A stretch of 46,934 bases of DNA from an uncultured Balneolaceae bacterium (GCA_937125285.1 CAKZLH010000005.1:1-46934), one strand, 5' to 3'; counted from the first letter of the stretch, positions 26,003 through 34,977 are shown. Numbers and translations are program-made. Notes: generated by a model not told the origin, from the letters alone.

Positions 26003-26701
26003 TTAAGCGGGTGCTAAACTCGTTAATATGGACTCAAAGAGAAGCTTACCATCTTCAGACCCTAAAAGTCCTTCCATCGCTCGTTCGGGATGAGGCATCA
26101 TCCCCAACACATTTTTTTGCTGATTAGTAATCCCGGCTATATGATCTACCGACCCATTTATATTGGCCTCCGCCGAGGTAGCGCCCATTTCATCGGTGTA
26201 CCGGAATAACACTTGATCATGATCTTGCAGGCGCTTAAGACCGTCCTGATCTATAAAGTAATTTCCTTCTCCATGAGATACAGGAATCTTTAAAACCTGG
26301 CCTTTTTGAAGTTGAGCGCTAAACATACTATCGGTTGACTCCACCCGGATATGCACATCCTTGCAAATAAATTTCAACCGTTCATTATGCTGCATAGCGC
26401 CTGGAATAAGTCCGGCTTCTAATAGAATCTGAAAGCCGTTACAAATACCCATCACTGGCCCACCTTTTTGGGCAAATCGGACAAGTTCCTGCATAATTGG
26501 CGAGAACCTGGCAATAGCACCCGATCGTAAATAGTCTCCATACGAAAATCCACCAGGAACAATAACCATGTCCAGACCTGACAAGTCCGTATCTTTATGC
26601 CATAAAAATTTTACATCCGCGTGCATTACATGTTTTAACGCGTGATACGCATCATGATCGCAATTTGAACCTGGAAAAACGATTACGCCAAATGTTGCCA
26701 C
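26003..26701 (-). CDS. purQ: Phosphoribosylformylglycinamidine synthase, glutaminase subunit
   Basis: Class I glutamine amidotransferase subunit of the PurLQS complex, which supplies ammonia for step four of purine synthesis. The nucleophile Cys87 lies in PVMGICNGFQIL, and the His-x-Glu pair in PHPERAME (H204, E206) completes the triad. The N-terminus FGVIVFPGSNCDHDAYHAL is typical. The 232-residue length is normal. The start is a GTG at 26701 with an AAGGAG Shine-Dalgarno just upstream, one of the few strong ones in the window. Its partner purS lies two genes upstream; clpS is inserted between. The large subunit purL is not in the window, so the complex depends on a gene elsewhere. Confidence 0.97.
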   Translation of the reverse strand: MATFGVIVFPGSNCDHDAYHALKHVMHADVKFLWHKDTDLSGLDMVIVPGGFSYGDYLRSGAIARFSPIMQELVRFAQKGGPVMGICNGFQILLEAGLIPGAMQHNERLKFICKDVHIRVESTDSMFSAQLQKGQVLKIPVSHGEGNYFIDQDGLKRLQDHDQVLFRYTDEMGATSAEANINGSVDHIAGITNQQKNVLGMMPHPERAMEGLLGSEDGKLLFESILTSLAPA

Positions 26702-26713
26702 AGTACTCCTTTT

Positions 26714-27031
26714 TTATCCTTTAATTTCTGTCATTAGATCAATTTCTTTTAAAACCCCATCTCTTTTCAAGCACTCCTCAAATTCACCTTCAAATACAAT
26801 TGCTTTTCCCTCATGATGAACCTGAAGTGTGAGTTCTTCTGCATGAGCTCTGCCACAATTTAGTGCTTTTATAAGTTGTTGTATCACCTCGTCAAATGTA
26901 TGGACATCATCGTTATATAAAATCAGACGCCATGGGGTTTGAATGGCTTCTTGAACATCTTCTTCCGCAAAAGTCTCCCACTGCTCATCGGCTGCTTTAA
27001 TGGGTTGAAGTGATTCAAATGATCTGTCCAT
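26714..27031 (-). CDS. clpS: ATP-dependent Clp protease adaptor ClpS
   Basis: Adaptor that delivers N-degron substrates to ClpAP. The 105-residue protein has the core WRLILYNDDVHTFDEVI, where Asn-Asp-Asp and Thr lie in the N-degron pocket, followed by ALNCGRAHAEELTLQVHHEG, which supplies the Ala-Glu and His residues of the ClpA contact. The first 30 residues are a flexible acidic extension, as in other ClpS proteins. The gene sits between purS (27 bases before it) and purQ (12 bases after it) on one strand, so it is probably transcribed with purine genes. The partner clpA or clpC is not in the window. Confidence 0.94.
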   Translation of the reverse strand: MDRSFESLQPIKAADEQWETFAEEDVQEAIQTPWRLILYNDDVHTFDEVIQQLIKALNCGRAHAEELTLQVHHEGKAIVFEGEFEECLKRDGVLKEIDLMTEIKG

Positions 27032-27058
27032 TAATAAATAACTGGCTTTAAGTTTAGA

Positions 27059-27301
27059 TTAGTCGATATGAATTTCGAAATCTTCCATTACTTCATTTGC
27101 TAGTAGCTTTGAACAGGCAGCGTCCACAATTGAACGAGCCTCTTCTTCGCTATTGGCCGATACATCTAATTCGATAAACTTACCAATCCGGACTCCTTGA
27201 ACCTGCTCTAGGCCTAGATTTTGAAGGGCATGATGAGCGGCTTTCCCTTTGGGGTCTAGTATCGAAGGTCGTAAGGTTACGTTTACTTTTGCTTTATACA
27301 T
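27059..27301 (-). CDS. purS: Phosphoribosylformylglycinamidine synthase subunit PurS
   Basis: Small subunit (80 residues) that bridges PurL and PurQ in the three-part FGAM synthase used outside the proteobacteria. The sequence MYKAKVNVTLRPSILDPKG followed by ALQNLGLEQVQGVRIGKF is the family hallmark. It is the first gene of a minus-strand run with clpS, purQ, lptB and the rhodanese. 82 bases separate it from miaA. No purine riboswitch was recognised upstream. Confidence 0.96.
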   Translation of the reverse strand: MYKAKVNVTLRPSILDPKGKAAHHALQNLGLEQVQGVRIGKFIELDVSANSEEEARSIVDAACSKLLANEVMEDFEIHID

Positions 27302-27383
27302 AATCTGTTATTTAGAGTGATGCTATAAGGTAATGTTTATTGGCTTTAGCTGCTAAATTACCCTCAGAAAAATCTGCGCATTT

Positions 27384-28313
27384 TTAATGTCTTAGTTGCT
27401 TCATTATTTCATTATACATTTGTCCTTGGCTCAAATGATCTGCATCAAGCCATTGAATAAATGGCCATTTTCTAAACCATGTCTCTTGACGTTTCGCATA
27501 TCTACGAGTGTTGGTCTTTATTTTTTCTATAGCATCTGTGCGGTTTAATGCCCCATCGATTGCGACTAACAACTCTGAATAGCCAACCGTCTGTAGTCCA
27601 GGGCTATCCTGAGTATACCCCATTGCTAGCAGGGACGTTACTTCATCTTCAAGACCCTGCTTAATCATATGATCTACTCGAATATTGATGCGCTCATGTA
27701 GATCTTTCCGATCCCTTTTGATTCCAAATACCTTAATATCGTTCGGGCATTGAGACTTCTCTTGACTATGATAGGTGCTGAATGGTTTCCCCGTTTCATA
27801 ATATACATCAAGGGCTCTAATTAAACGCTGCCGGTTGAACCCGTCCATTTTCGTAGAATATTCAGGATCTATGGATTGCAATTCTTTAAAAAGCGTTTCT
27901 AAACCCTCTTCATCCGCCCTTTGGTTTAACTCGGCAACCCGAGTAGGATTGGCCTTTGGCATGTCGTCCATCCCCATTATTATACTCTTGAGATATAGGG
28001 TCGAACCACCAACAAAAAGTAATGGAGGTGGAGTTGGGATGTTGGACCAGTGATGGGCTTCCCACGATTCAACCCGAGATAAAAAGGCATAGGGTGAGTC
28101 TCGTTCATTTGGATCGAGTTCATCGATGTTCCAATGGGGTACCCGTTTGCGTTGCTCTTTAGTTACCTTCGCGGTTCCAATATCTAAAAATTTATATGTT
28201 TGTCGAGCATCTACTGAAACGATAGAGGTGCCCAATTCTTCTGCAAGTTGGAGTGATAGTTCTGTTTTTCCAGATGCTGTTGCGCCTAAAAGTACGATTC
28301 GGCGAACATCCAT
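27384..28313 (-). CDS. miaA: tRNA dimethylallyltransferase
   Basis: Adds a dimethylallyl group from DMAPP to A37 of tRNAs reading codons that begin with U. The P-loop GATASGKTELS is followed by VSVDARQTYKFLDIGTAK, where MiaA normally has DS-RQ-Y-DIGTAKP, then by HWNIDELDP and VGGSTLYLKSIIMGMDD. A C-terminal RRYAKRQETWFRKWP block binds the tRNA. ATG at 28313 is chosen because it has GGAG nine bases upstream and leaves two bases to the previous stop; ATG at 28331 would overlap that gene. Length is 309 residues. DMAPP comes from the MEP pathway, in which IspE (also in this window) acts. Confidence 0.96.
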   Translation of the reverse strand: MDVRRIVLLGATASGKTELSLQLAEELGTSIVSVDARQTYKFLDIGTAKVTKEQRKRVPHWNIDELDPNERDSPYAFLSRVESWEAHHWSNIPTPPPLLFVGGSTLYLKSIIMGMDDMPKANPTRVAELNQRADEEGLETLFKELQSIDPEYSTKMDGFNRQRLIRALDVYYETGKPFSTYHSQEKSQCPNDIKVFGIKRDRKDLHERINIRVDHMIKQGLEDEVTSLLAMGYTQDSPGLQTVGYSELLVAIDGALNRTDAIEKIKTNTRRYAKRQETWFRKWPFIQWLDADHLSQGQMYNEIMKQLRH

Positions 28314-28315
28314 CC

Positions 28316-29401
28316 TTATTTTCTCCACCATGCTTTTACCGATACACGATGGGTTAGGTCCAATTCCGTACCGCTACCCGCAAAGCCCATGAAACCATAG
28401 TCTATTTGAACCTGTGATAAGCGCACTCCTAAACCCATTGTAGGGTGCATTGTCCACCCCGAAAGAGGGTCCTCATACAAATCGGTAAGACCTAGTCGAA
28501 GAGCCAATCGCTCTCTAAATAAACCCTCAACACCTAATCTCGGCTCTAAACTCCACGACCCCAAATTTAGATAATAAGCCTCTCTTCCCTCAAACAAACT
28601 TACCAGGTCTAATGCCGATGATATATCCCATTCTTTAAAACGAAAGGTTCTTGCGATGCCCAACCTTAAAGAGGGGCGAACATACTCGTTGGTACCTGAT
28701 GGTTGTGTATCGCCAAATACCTCTTCAAAACCTTCGAACTGTTCATCATCAACCGTCCATATTTTTCTTAAGGTAGTGGCATCTATCCATTGAACCCCCC
28801 ATGTCCAATCACCGTAGTTGCCCTGCGCCCCCACATCTAAACTATAGCCCCAAGCTTGAGCAAAAGGGCCTAATTTTTGTCGGACAAATTTAAAAGAACC
28901 ACCATAATAAATTGGCTTATTATTAACCCCTATTTTGGAGGCGTAGGAGATTAGCCACGCCATATCCGTAGCACTAAAGCGGGTTATATATTGTTCTACG
29001 TCGGCTTTGGGTCCACCATTTAACCCTCGATTGGGATCCCATGCATCTAAGGTGTTGGCAATGTTGTCGACCCCTTGACGAAAAAAACTGAGTGCAATTA
29101 CTGCCTCATTATTACTTATGGGTACTGCAACCGCACCATAATCAAAGCCCACTATACCTCCAAAACGTTCGGTGTGCATATACATGAACTCTATATCATT
29201 CACGCTACGTAATCCAGCCGGGTTCCAAAAAGCGGCGCTTACCCCATTAGCCAAACCGGCTTGGGCACTCCCCATGCTAAGCGCCCGTGCACCTCCCCCT
29301 ACACGTAGAAATTCACTGCCATATTTTGCGTGCAATGCCTGTGCTTGAAGATTTGATGTGGAAACCAAAAACAAAAGTATGAGGTAAATCCAGGAACGCA
29401 T
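28316..29401 (-). CDS. PorV/PorQ family outer-membrane protein
   Basis: 361-residue barrel with a signal peptide (MRSWIYLILLFLVSTSNLQA). The start of the mature protein, KYGSEFLRVGGGARALSMG followed by GLANGVSAAFWNPAGL, is the hallmark of the PorV/PorQ branch of FadL-like barrels. PorV anchors sorted cargo in type IX secretion in some Bacteroidota, but many family members occur in genomes without that system, so the role is open. The protein ends HRVSVKAWWRK. It lies two bases before miaA, with which it is probably co-transcribed. No type IX genes and no C-terminal sorting domains were noticed in the window. Confidence 0.85.
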   Translation of the reverse strand: MRSWIYLILLFLVSTSNLQAQALHAKYGSEFLRVGGGARALSMGSAQAGLANGVSAAFWNPAGLRSVNDIEFMYMHTERFGGIVGFDYGAVAVPISNNEAVIALSFFRQGVDNIANTLDAWDPNRGLNGGPKADVEQYITRFSATDMAWLISYASKIGVNNKPIYYGGSFKFVRQKLGPFAQAWGYSLDVGAQGNYGDWTWGVQWIDATTLRKIWTVDDEQFEGFEEVFGDTQPSGTNEYVRPSLRLGIARTFRFKEWDISSALDLVSLFEGREAYYLNLGSWSLEPRLGVEGLFRERLALRLGLTDLYEDPLSGWTMHPTMGLGVRLSQVQIDYGFMGFAGSGTELDLTHRVSVKAWWRK

Positions 29402-29643
29402 GAAAAGTGGAGTGATTAAATGGGTAGATTATTCATTTTGATTTAAAATCCAGAGTAATTAACGACAGTAAAACTATAAATTATAGGCTGCTCTTAAGAT
29501 ACAAATTACCCATGGCTTGATTCTGAAAAATGCGTTCTGCTATGTTGCAGAGAGAACAGTATTTTCTTAGTATAAGCACATATGTTGGAAAGGGCAATCC
29601 AAGTAAAAAATCTGTGGCCTAAATCCCTATTAAATAAGTATCT
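29402..29643. other. Divergent intergenic region upstream of dnaN
   Basis: 242 bases between the PorV-like gene and dnaN. It should contain both promoters, but no clear TTTG/TAnnTTTG pair was found. No DnaA box (TTATCCACA) or repeat cluster was seen, so there is no sign of the replication origin here. Confidence 0.5.
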
Positions 29644-30759
29644 ATGAAATTTTCTGTATCCAGTAGTGAACTCAACAAAGGGCTCTCAACCGTAATTGGC
29701 GCCGTCCCTAACAAAGCAACTCTTCCTATTTTGGAAACCATTCTGTTTCAGAGCGAAGAGAATAGTATCAAACTCAGTGCTACTGACCTAGAGATTTCAA
29801 TTATTCAACATGTGCAAGCCGATGTGGAAGAGGCGGGCTCAGTGGCTATTCCTGCGAGAAGGTTATTGGAAACTCTTCGCCAGTTACCTAATATTACCGT
29901 GTTCTTTGAGGTAGATGAGCGTAATAATGTCTTATTTAAAACAGATAAAGGGACCTACAAATTAGTGGGTGACGATTCGGATGATTTTCCAGAGGTGCCG
30001 GACTTATTCGATGGAGTAACTATTGAAAGTGATACGGATGTCATTCAACAGGCGATAAATAAAACACTCTTCGCGGTCTCTAATGATGATTTGCGGCCAG
30101 CTATGATGGGGGTTTATTTTCAGTTGGGACCCAATGCTTCGCAATTTGTTTCTACCGATGGTCACCGCCTAGTTAAATACAGCACTCAAGACATAACTAC
30201 TTCAGAAGAGCATTCTTTTATTGTTCCTGACAAGGCTTTAGCGCTCATTCAAAAGTCTATTTCCGATGATCAAACCGTTATTCGTGTAAACCAGGACCAT
30301 GTGAGTTTTAAAAGTGGTGACACTCAGTTAATTACCCGACTCATCAATGAACAATATCCCAATTATGAGTCTGTAATTCCGCGCGATAATGATAAATTTC
30401 TTACCATTGGTAAAGATCAAATGCTTTCCACCGTTAAGCGGGTATCTATTTTCTCTAGCAGCACTACCCGGCAAATTCGACTCCAGTTAGACCCTGATAA
30501 ACTAACCATTCGGGCCGAGGATCTAGATATGAGTAGCGAAGCTAAAGAGACCATTGAATGTGATTACAACAATGAGTCCATGGAAATTGGATTTAACGCT
30601 AAATATCTATCGGACGTACTACAAAATATCGATGGAGATGAGGTAAGCTTTGAGTTTTCGTCTCCTAATCGAGCAGGCATTGTAAAACCTACACACAGCG
30701 GCGAAAACGAAGAGATGTTAATGTTGGTGATGCCGGTTATGTTAAATACCTATAACTAA
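29644..30759 (+). CDS. dnaN: DNA polymerase III beta subunit (sliding clamp)
   Basis: Ring-shaped processivity clamp for the replicative and repair polymerases. The 371-residue protein begins MKFSVSSSELNKGLSTVIGA and contains LPILETILFQ, ATDLEISI, and FVSTDGHRLVKY, the last being a clamp hallmark in the partner-binding domain. The C-terminus LVMPVMLNTYN corresponds to the usual Met-Pro-x-Arg/Leu pocket residues with a short extra tail. It is not flanked by dnaA or recF; Bacteroidota often have dnaN apart from dnaA. The clamp-binding motif at the end of DinB (2.3 kb position) is a likely ligand. Confidence 0.97.
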   Translation: MKFSVSSSELNKGLSTVIGAVPNKATLPILETILFQSEENSIKLSATDLEISIIQHVQADVEEAGSVAIPARRLLETLRQLPNITVFFEVDERNNVLFKTDKGTYKLVGDDSDDFPEVPDLFDGVTIESDTDVIQQAINKTLFAVSNDDLRPAMMGVYFQLGPNASQFVSTDGHRLVKYSTQDITTSEEHSFIVPDKALALIQKSISDDQTVIRVNQDHVSFKSGDTQLITRLINEQYPNYESVIPRDNDKFLTIGKDQMLSTVKRVSIFSSSTTRQIRLQLDPDKLTIRAEDLDMSSEAKETIECDYNNESMEIGFNAKYLSDVLQNIDGDEVSFEFSSPNRAGIVKPTHSGENEEMLMLVMPVMLNTYN

Positions 30760-30808
30760 CGCATACCGCAGCATTGCCATTTAGCGCTCCTAGATAGTCC
30801 TTACGACT

Positions 30809-31597
30809 ATGAGCAAAATAATTACCCTTACTACCGATTTCGGCCTTCAAGATCATTATGTAAGTGCTATGAAGGCGGTCATCCTAGGCGTTGCGCCCGA
30901 TGCGCAACTCATTGATATTTCTCACGAAATTCCTCCACAAGATATTATGGCCGGGGCGTGGGTCATTCGTAATTCAGCCTTCCTATTTCCTTCAAAAAGT
31001 ATCCATCTGGTGGTGGTGGACCCAGGAGTGGGAACCGATCGTAATGCGCTTATCCTTGAAGTAAACAATCAGTTTTTTATCGGTCCTGATAATGGGATTT
31101 TCTCCCTGCTTTTCGAAGAGTTTGAATACAAGGCCTATACTTTGAATAAATCTAGTTATTGGAGGGATAGCCCTTCTAGAACCTTTCATGGTAGGGATAT
31201 TTTCTCTCCAGTAGCAGCACATTTAGCCAATGGTGTTTCACCCCGTGAAATGGGGGATCCTGTAGATGAGTTGGTGAGTTATCACTGGGCGGTACCCATA
31301 GGTGATCGAGACGGCTTACAGGGATGGGTGATTCATATCGACCGGTTTGGCAACCTTATCACTAATATTTCAGAAGAGCTTATCGAAAAAACCATTGGAC
31401 GTAGAAAAGTTCGTATCTATGTAGGGAACACCATGATTGATCACTTGGTCAATACCTTTGACGATGTTCAACCTGGAGAGCCTGCTGCTTTTGTTGGAAG
31501 TTCTGGCATGATGGAAATTGGGATAAACAGGGGGAACGCAGCCGAAATGCTTAGTGTAGATAAAGGGACGCAAATATCACTTATTTTACAGCGTTAA
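30809..31597 (+). CDS. SAM hydrolase (SAM hydroxide adenosyltransferase, DUF62 family)
   Basis: Cleaves S-adenosylmethionine to adenosine and methionine using water. It belongs to the fluorinase/chlorinase superfamily. The fold's signature blocks are present: IITLTTDFGLQDHYVSAMK, VVVDPGVGTDRNAL (with the Asp and Arg of the Asp-Arg-His triad), FIGPDNGIFS and TFHGRDIFSPVAAHL (His). IHIDRFGNLITNI begins the C-terminal domain. The 21-residue insertion typical of the true fluorinase is not evident, so halogenation is unlikely. Length is 262 residues. It lies 49 bases after dnaN and 85 bases before a SAM-dependent methyltransferase on the same strand. The physiological role of this family is still poorly understood. 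Confidence 0.9.
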   Translation: MSKIITLTTDFGLQDHYVSAMKAVILGVAPDAQLIDISHEIPPQDIMAGAWVIRNSAFLFPSKSIHLVVVDPGVGTDRNALILEVNNQFFIGPDNGIFSLLFEEFEYKAYTLNKSSYWRDSPSRTFHGRDIFSPVAAHLANGVSPREMGDPVDELVSYHWAVPIGDRDGLQGWVIHIDRFGNLITNISEELIEKTIGRRKVRIYVGNTMIDHLVNTFDDVQPGEPAAFVGSSGMMEIGINRGNAAEMLSVDKGTQISLILQR

Positions 31598-31682
31598 GAG
31601 GGTTATTTCCTAAGTTTAACATTGCCCGTTTAGGCCTGCTAAATAAGCGAAACGTTCGGCATTAATCATCGTATACCATGAT

Positions 31683-32483
31683 ATGGCTATAGAAATACGC
31701 ACCCCACATAATGAACGACTGAGTCTTGAAATCCCTGCTGAGGTGGCCGATTTATCAACCCCTTTTAATGGCTCTGTTTGTGCGGAAGACGGAGAACTTT
31801 ACTCCATTGATCAGAACATCGTCCGGCTCTTGAAGCAATCGCGCAGCTTCGATACTCTTGCTCAGTTTTCTAATCATATTCCTTTAACAGCAGAAATTTA
31901 TGAAGACCTATGGCGAAGGCGATCCATCGGCCTGTTAAGTGGAGAAGACTTTTCTTTGGAGCAAGAACAAAGGCTATTAAACCAGTGGATGGCCCCAAAA
32001 GGTGGTGAACTGTTGTTGGATGTTGGGTGTTCTACCGCTTTCTATGCTCGTAGCCTCCAAGATTATGAGCCCGGAGCCTCAACGGTAGCTATCGATAGTT
32101 CACTGCCGATGCTTGAAAAAGCACGCTCCAAAGCATTAAACGAGGAAATAGACCTCTACCTGTTACATGCCGATGCACGTCAACTACCTTTTTATGGGGA
32201 ATATTTTGATGGAATTGCCATGGGGGGCACGCTCAATGAACTCTCAACCCCTCATCAGGTTCTAAGTGAAATTCGAAGAGTACTTAAGCCAGGTGGACGG
32301 TTTTTTATTATGTATCTGTTAGAGAGCGCTCATTGGGTGGGCAAAGTAGCTCAACAATCCAGTCGTTTAGGAGGATTGCAATTTTGGAGTGAACGTGAGG
32401 CTAAGCAGCTGTTCACGGGCTGTGGATTTACCCTAAAAGAGTATGAAACCAAAGGCATTGTTGCCTTTGCACTCCTTAGCTAA
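31683..32483 (+). CDS. Class I SAM-dependent methyltransferase
   Basis: 266 residues. Motif I is ELLLDVGCSTAFYARSL (around residues 110-126), the acidic end of strand two is TVAIDSS, LLHADARQLPF is motif II, and VLSEIRRVLKPGGRFFIMY is the post-III block of the UbiE/type-11 group. Residues 1-100 form an extra N-terminal region, including an YSIDQNIVRLL segment similar to the Trm112-like or zinc-ribbon heads of some methyltransferases, but without the Cys pairs. The substrate is not predictable. It converges on argS with 26 bases between the stops. Confidence 0.85.
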   Translation: MAIEIRTPHNERLSLEIPAEVADLSTPFNGSVCAEDGELYSIDQNIVRLLKQSRSFDTLAQFSNHIPLTAEIYEDLWRRRSIGLLSGEDFSLEQEQRLLNQWMAPKGGELLLDVGCSTAFYARSLQDYEPGASTVAIDSSLPMLEKARSKALNEEIDLYLLHADARQLPFYGEYFDGIAMGGTLNELSTPHQVLSEIRRVLKPGGRFFIMYLLESAHWVGKVAQQSSRLGGLQFWSEREAKQLFTGCGFTLKEYETKGIVAFALLS

Positions 32484-32509
32484 ACTGTTTTTTAAAACCC
32501 TAAGGCAGC

Positions 32510-34147
32510 CTACATTTGCTCGGGCGCCTGTATACCCAAGATCTCCAAACCATTGGCTAAAACACGAGCCGTTTGTTGAGCAAGTACTACTCGCGCCGTC
32601 CCTAGAGAAGGATCCACCCCTAAAATTCGGCAGTCATGATAAAAACTAGTAAAGTCGGTGGCTACGTCGTTCAAATAGTTAATCAAACGATGGGGCTCAG
32701 ATGCTTCCGCTGCACCAGCAATTGCTCTTGGAAACTTAAATAGGGTTTTCATCAGACCCAATTCTCGGTCGTGCACGAGGGGAGATAGCGTTTGAGCATC
32801 AAGCTGGTCTGACAGAACACCATAACTTTCTACGGCCTTACGAAGAATACTATGTATTCGGGCATGAGCATATTGCAAATAAAACACCGGGTTTTTTTCT
32901 CCCGCTTCTTTGGCCTGGCCTATATCGAACTCCAAATGAGTATTTGGGGATCGCATGAGAAAGAAAAAGCGTGTTACATCCGAGCCAACCTCGTCCATTA
33001 ATTCGTCAAGAGTCACAAAGTTTGCTTTCCTTGTACTCATTTTGAATGGCTGGCCATCTTTTACCAGGGTAACAAATTGATATACGATCACTCTTATACG
33101 CTCTTCATCATAACCCAAGGCCTTGAGCGCCGACAAGACATCGGGATAAGTAGCAATATGATCGGCACCAAAAATATCCACACACTCATCATACCCTCTT
33201 TCCAACTTGTTTGCGTGATAGGCTATGTCGGGTAAACGATAGGTAGGTTCACCGCTGCTTTTTACAAGTACGGTATCTTTTTCTTTTCCAAATGTAGTCG
33301 TGCGAAACCAGGTGGCTCCCTCAGATTCATACACCAAATCTTTGGCTTTTAAAGCTTCTAAAACCTTATCAATATCTCCATTTTCATAAAGATCAAACTC
33401 GTTAAAATAACTATCCATATGGATGTTCATTCGCTCAAGGGTTCCGCTTATATCTTCAAATATAGCTTCTTGAGCGACTCTTTTAAAAGGCTCCCATGAC
33501 TCTTTGGACCACGAATCGGCATGCTCTTTAATAATACCCGATGCAATATCCTTAATGTACTCACCTTCGTATCCACCCTCGGGAAATTCATGAGAAAGAC
33601 CCAAAGCTTCCATATAGCGGGCTTGTACACTTTGCCCTAGCACCCTCATTTGGCGACCGGCATCATTAAAGTAATACTCTCTATGAACTTCCGCTCCCGT
33701 CCACTCTAATAGCCGAGCTATGGTATCCCCTAATACGGCGTTTCGGCCATGCCCAACCGTTAACGGCCCTGTGGGGTTGGCACTCACAAATTCTATCTGA
33801 AGCTTTTGCCCTTTTCGCTCTTCTGTTTTACCGTATTGATTTCCCTGTTCAATGATTGAAAGGAGCTCTTGGATCACATGTTCTTTGGAAAATCGAAAGT
33901 TAATAAACCCGGGGCCTGCTATTTCAACGGCTTCTAAAATAGATTCATCAACGTCCATAGCGTCTATTAACTGCTGCGCTATTGCGCGCGGATTTTGTCG
34001 CAATGGTTTGGCTAAAAGCATCGCTAAATTAGTAGACCAATCGCCATGTTCCGCTACTTTTGGAGACTCAAGTTGAATCGTTGGTACTTGCTCTAGTTCA
34101 AACTTGGCAAGGGCTTTCTGAAGTAATTCGAGGATATAATTGTTCAT
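32510..34147 (-). CDS. argS: Arginine--tRNA ligase
   Basis: Class I aminoacyl-tRNA synthetase charging tRNA-Arg. The HIGH-type motif is TVGHGRNAVLGD after EFVSANPTGPL (about residues 115-140). The KMSKS-type motif is FKMSTRKANFVTLDEL. The N-terminal ArgS additive domain (VAEHGDWSTNLAMLLAK) and the C-terminal DALR anticodon-binding domain (YLQYAHARIHSILRK onward) are both present. Length of 545 residues is normal. A TATCTTTG box ends four bases before the ATG and no Shine-Dalgarno is visible, so the mRNA may start at or very near the start codon. Confidence 0.98.
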   Translation of the reverse strand: MNNYILELLQKALAKFELEQVPTIQLESPKVAEHGDWSTNLAMLLAKPLRQNPRAIAQQLIDAMDVDESILEAVEIAGPGFINFRFSKEHVIQELLSIIEQGNQYGKTEERKGQKLQIEFVSANPTGPLTVGHGRNAVLGDTIARLLEWTGAEVHREYYFNDAGRQMRVLGQSVQARYMEALGLSHEFPEGGYEGEYIKDIASGIIKEHADSWSKESWEPFKRVAQEAIFEDISGTLERMNIHMDSYFNEFDLYENGDIDKVLEALKAKDLVYESEGATWFRTTTFGKEKDTVLVKSSGEPTYRLPDIAYHANKLERGYDECVDIFGADHIATYPDVLSALKALGYDEERIRVIVYQFVTLVKDGQPFKMSTRKANFVTLDELMDEVGSDVTRFFFLMRSPNTHLEFDIGQAKEAGEKNPVFYLQYAHARIHSILRKAVESYGVLSDQLDAQTLSPLVHDRELGLMKTLFKFPRAIAGAAEASEPHRLINYLNDVATDFTSFYHDCRILGVDPSLGTARVVLAQQTARVLANGLEILGIQAPEQM

Positions 34148-34151
34148 GCTT

Positions 34152-34159
34152 CAAAGATA
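34152..34159 (-). promoter_or_regulatory. Candidate -7 box TATCTTTG, four bases before the argS start
   Basis: Exact match to TAnnTTTG on the minus strand, separated from the ATG at 34147 by AAGC reading 5' to 3'. No -33 TTTG was seen at 19-20 bases. If active, transcription would begin close to the start codon. Confidence 0.5.
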
Positions 34160-34183
34160 CTATTTTTCACCGAATGGTAGTAC

Positions 34184-34885
34184 CTATGAAACCAGACCCT
34201 CGCTCCGCATAGAAACATAATCATACCCGGCAATGATGATGTGATCATCGAGTGGTATGCCCAACATAGTACCCGCTTCTTGAATACGTTTCGTTAATTG
34301 TATATCGGCATGGGATGCTCGTGTATTCCCTGAAGGGTGATTATGCAAAACAATAATTGATTGCGCGCGATGCAATATCGATAGGCGCATAACTTCTGCT
34401 GGCTCTACAATGGTTGCGCGACTTCCTCCAGAACTAATCTGTTTATAATCGAGCATGTTTTTTTGATTGTTTAGGAAACACACTAAAAATACTTCTTTAT
34501 TTAGATGACGTAGTTTAGGGCCAAAAAATGAGGCTACTGCCTCGGGGCCATTCATCAAAATGGGGCGCTGTTCTGAAGGACTTTGAATTCTGCGACTCAA
34601 CTCAAAACAAGCTTCCAAAGTAAGTGCTTTAACCTGGGCAATTCCAGGCACAATTCGAAGTTCCTTCCACTCTTTTCGAGAAAGACCATGGATGCCGCCA
34701 GAAGCCTTCAACAGCAATCGCGCCGTATCTAAAACATTATACTTGGAAGACCCCGAGCGTAATACAATCGCCAGTAGTTCGGCATCGGTGAGCATGGCGG
34801 CTCCATGCTTCTTTAATTTTTCACGAGGTTGCTCCTGATTGCTCAGTTCTTGTACGCGAAAATGGGAGGTTTCATTTGTATTCAT
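34184..34885 (-). CDS. radC: RadC family JAB1/MPN-domain protein
   Basis: Contains an N-terminal helix-hairpin-helix-type region (SRKEWKELRIVPGIAQVKALTL) and a C-terminal JAB/MPN fold with the metal motif HNHPSGNTRASHADIQLT followed by LDDHIIIAG. The family was once linked to DNA repair, but its biochemical role is unclear; the motif suggests a metallopeptidase or nuclease-like site. ATG at 34885 gives 233 residues beginning MNTNETSHFRVQELSNQEQP, matching the usual RadC head. An ATG 14 codons upstream is the alternative. It is 36 bases upstream of argS in transcription order, and argS seems to have its own promoter. Confidence 0.92.
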   Translation of the reverse strand: MNTNETSHFRVQELSNQEQPREKLKKHGAAMLTDAELLAIVLRSGSSKYNVLDTARLLLKASGGIHGLSRKEWKELRIVPGIAQVKALTLEACFELSRRIQSPSEQRPILMNGPEAVASFFGPKLRHLNKEVFLVCFLNNQKNMLDYKQISSGGSRATIVEPAEVMRLSILHRAQSIIVLHNHPSGNTRASHADIQLTKRIQEAGTMLGIPLDDHIIIAGYDYVSMRSEGLVS

Positions 34886-34977
34886 AGGCTTTTTATCTAC
34901 TGAAATGGGTTTTAAAAAAGAACCCAAAAAAGCCGAATACTTACCTAATTAATTAGGGTTTTTCGCTTTCAAGGCTA

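Noticed and set aside
29402..29643. Possible replication origin next to dnaN
   Set aside because: No TTATCCACA-type boxes, AT-rich repeat cluster or dnaA gene were found; dnaN is often separate from dnaA in this group.
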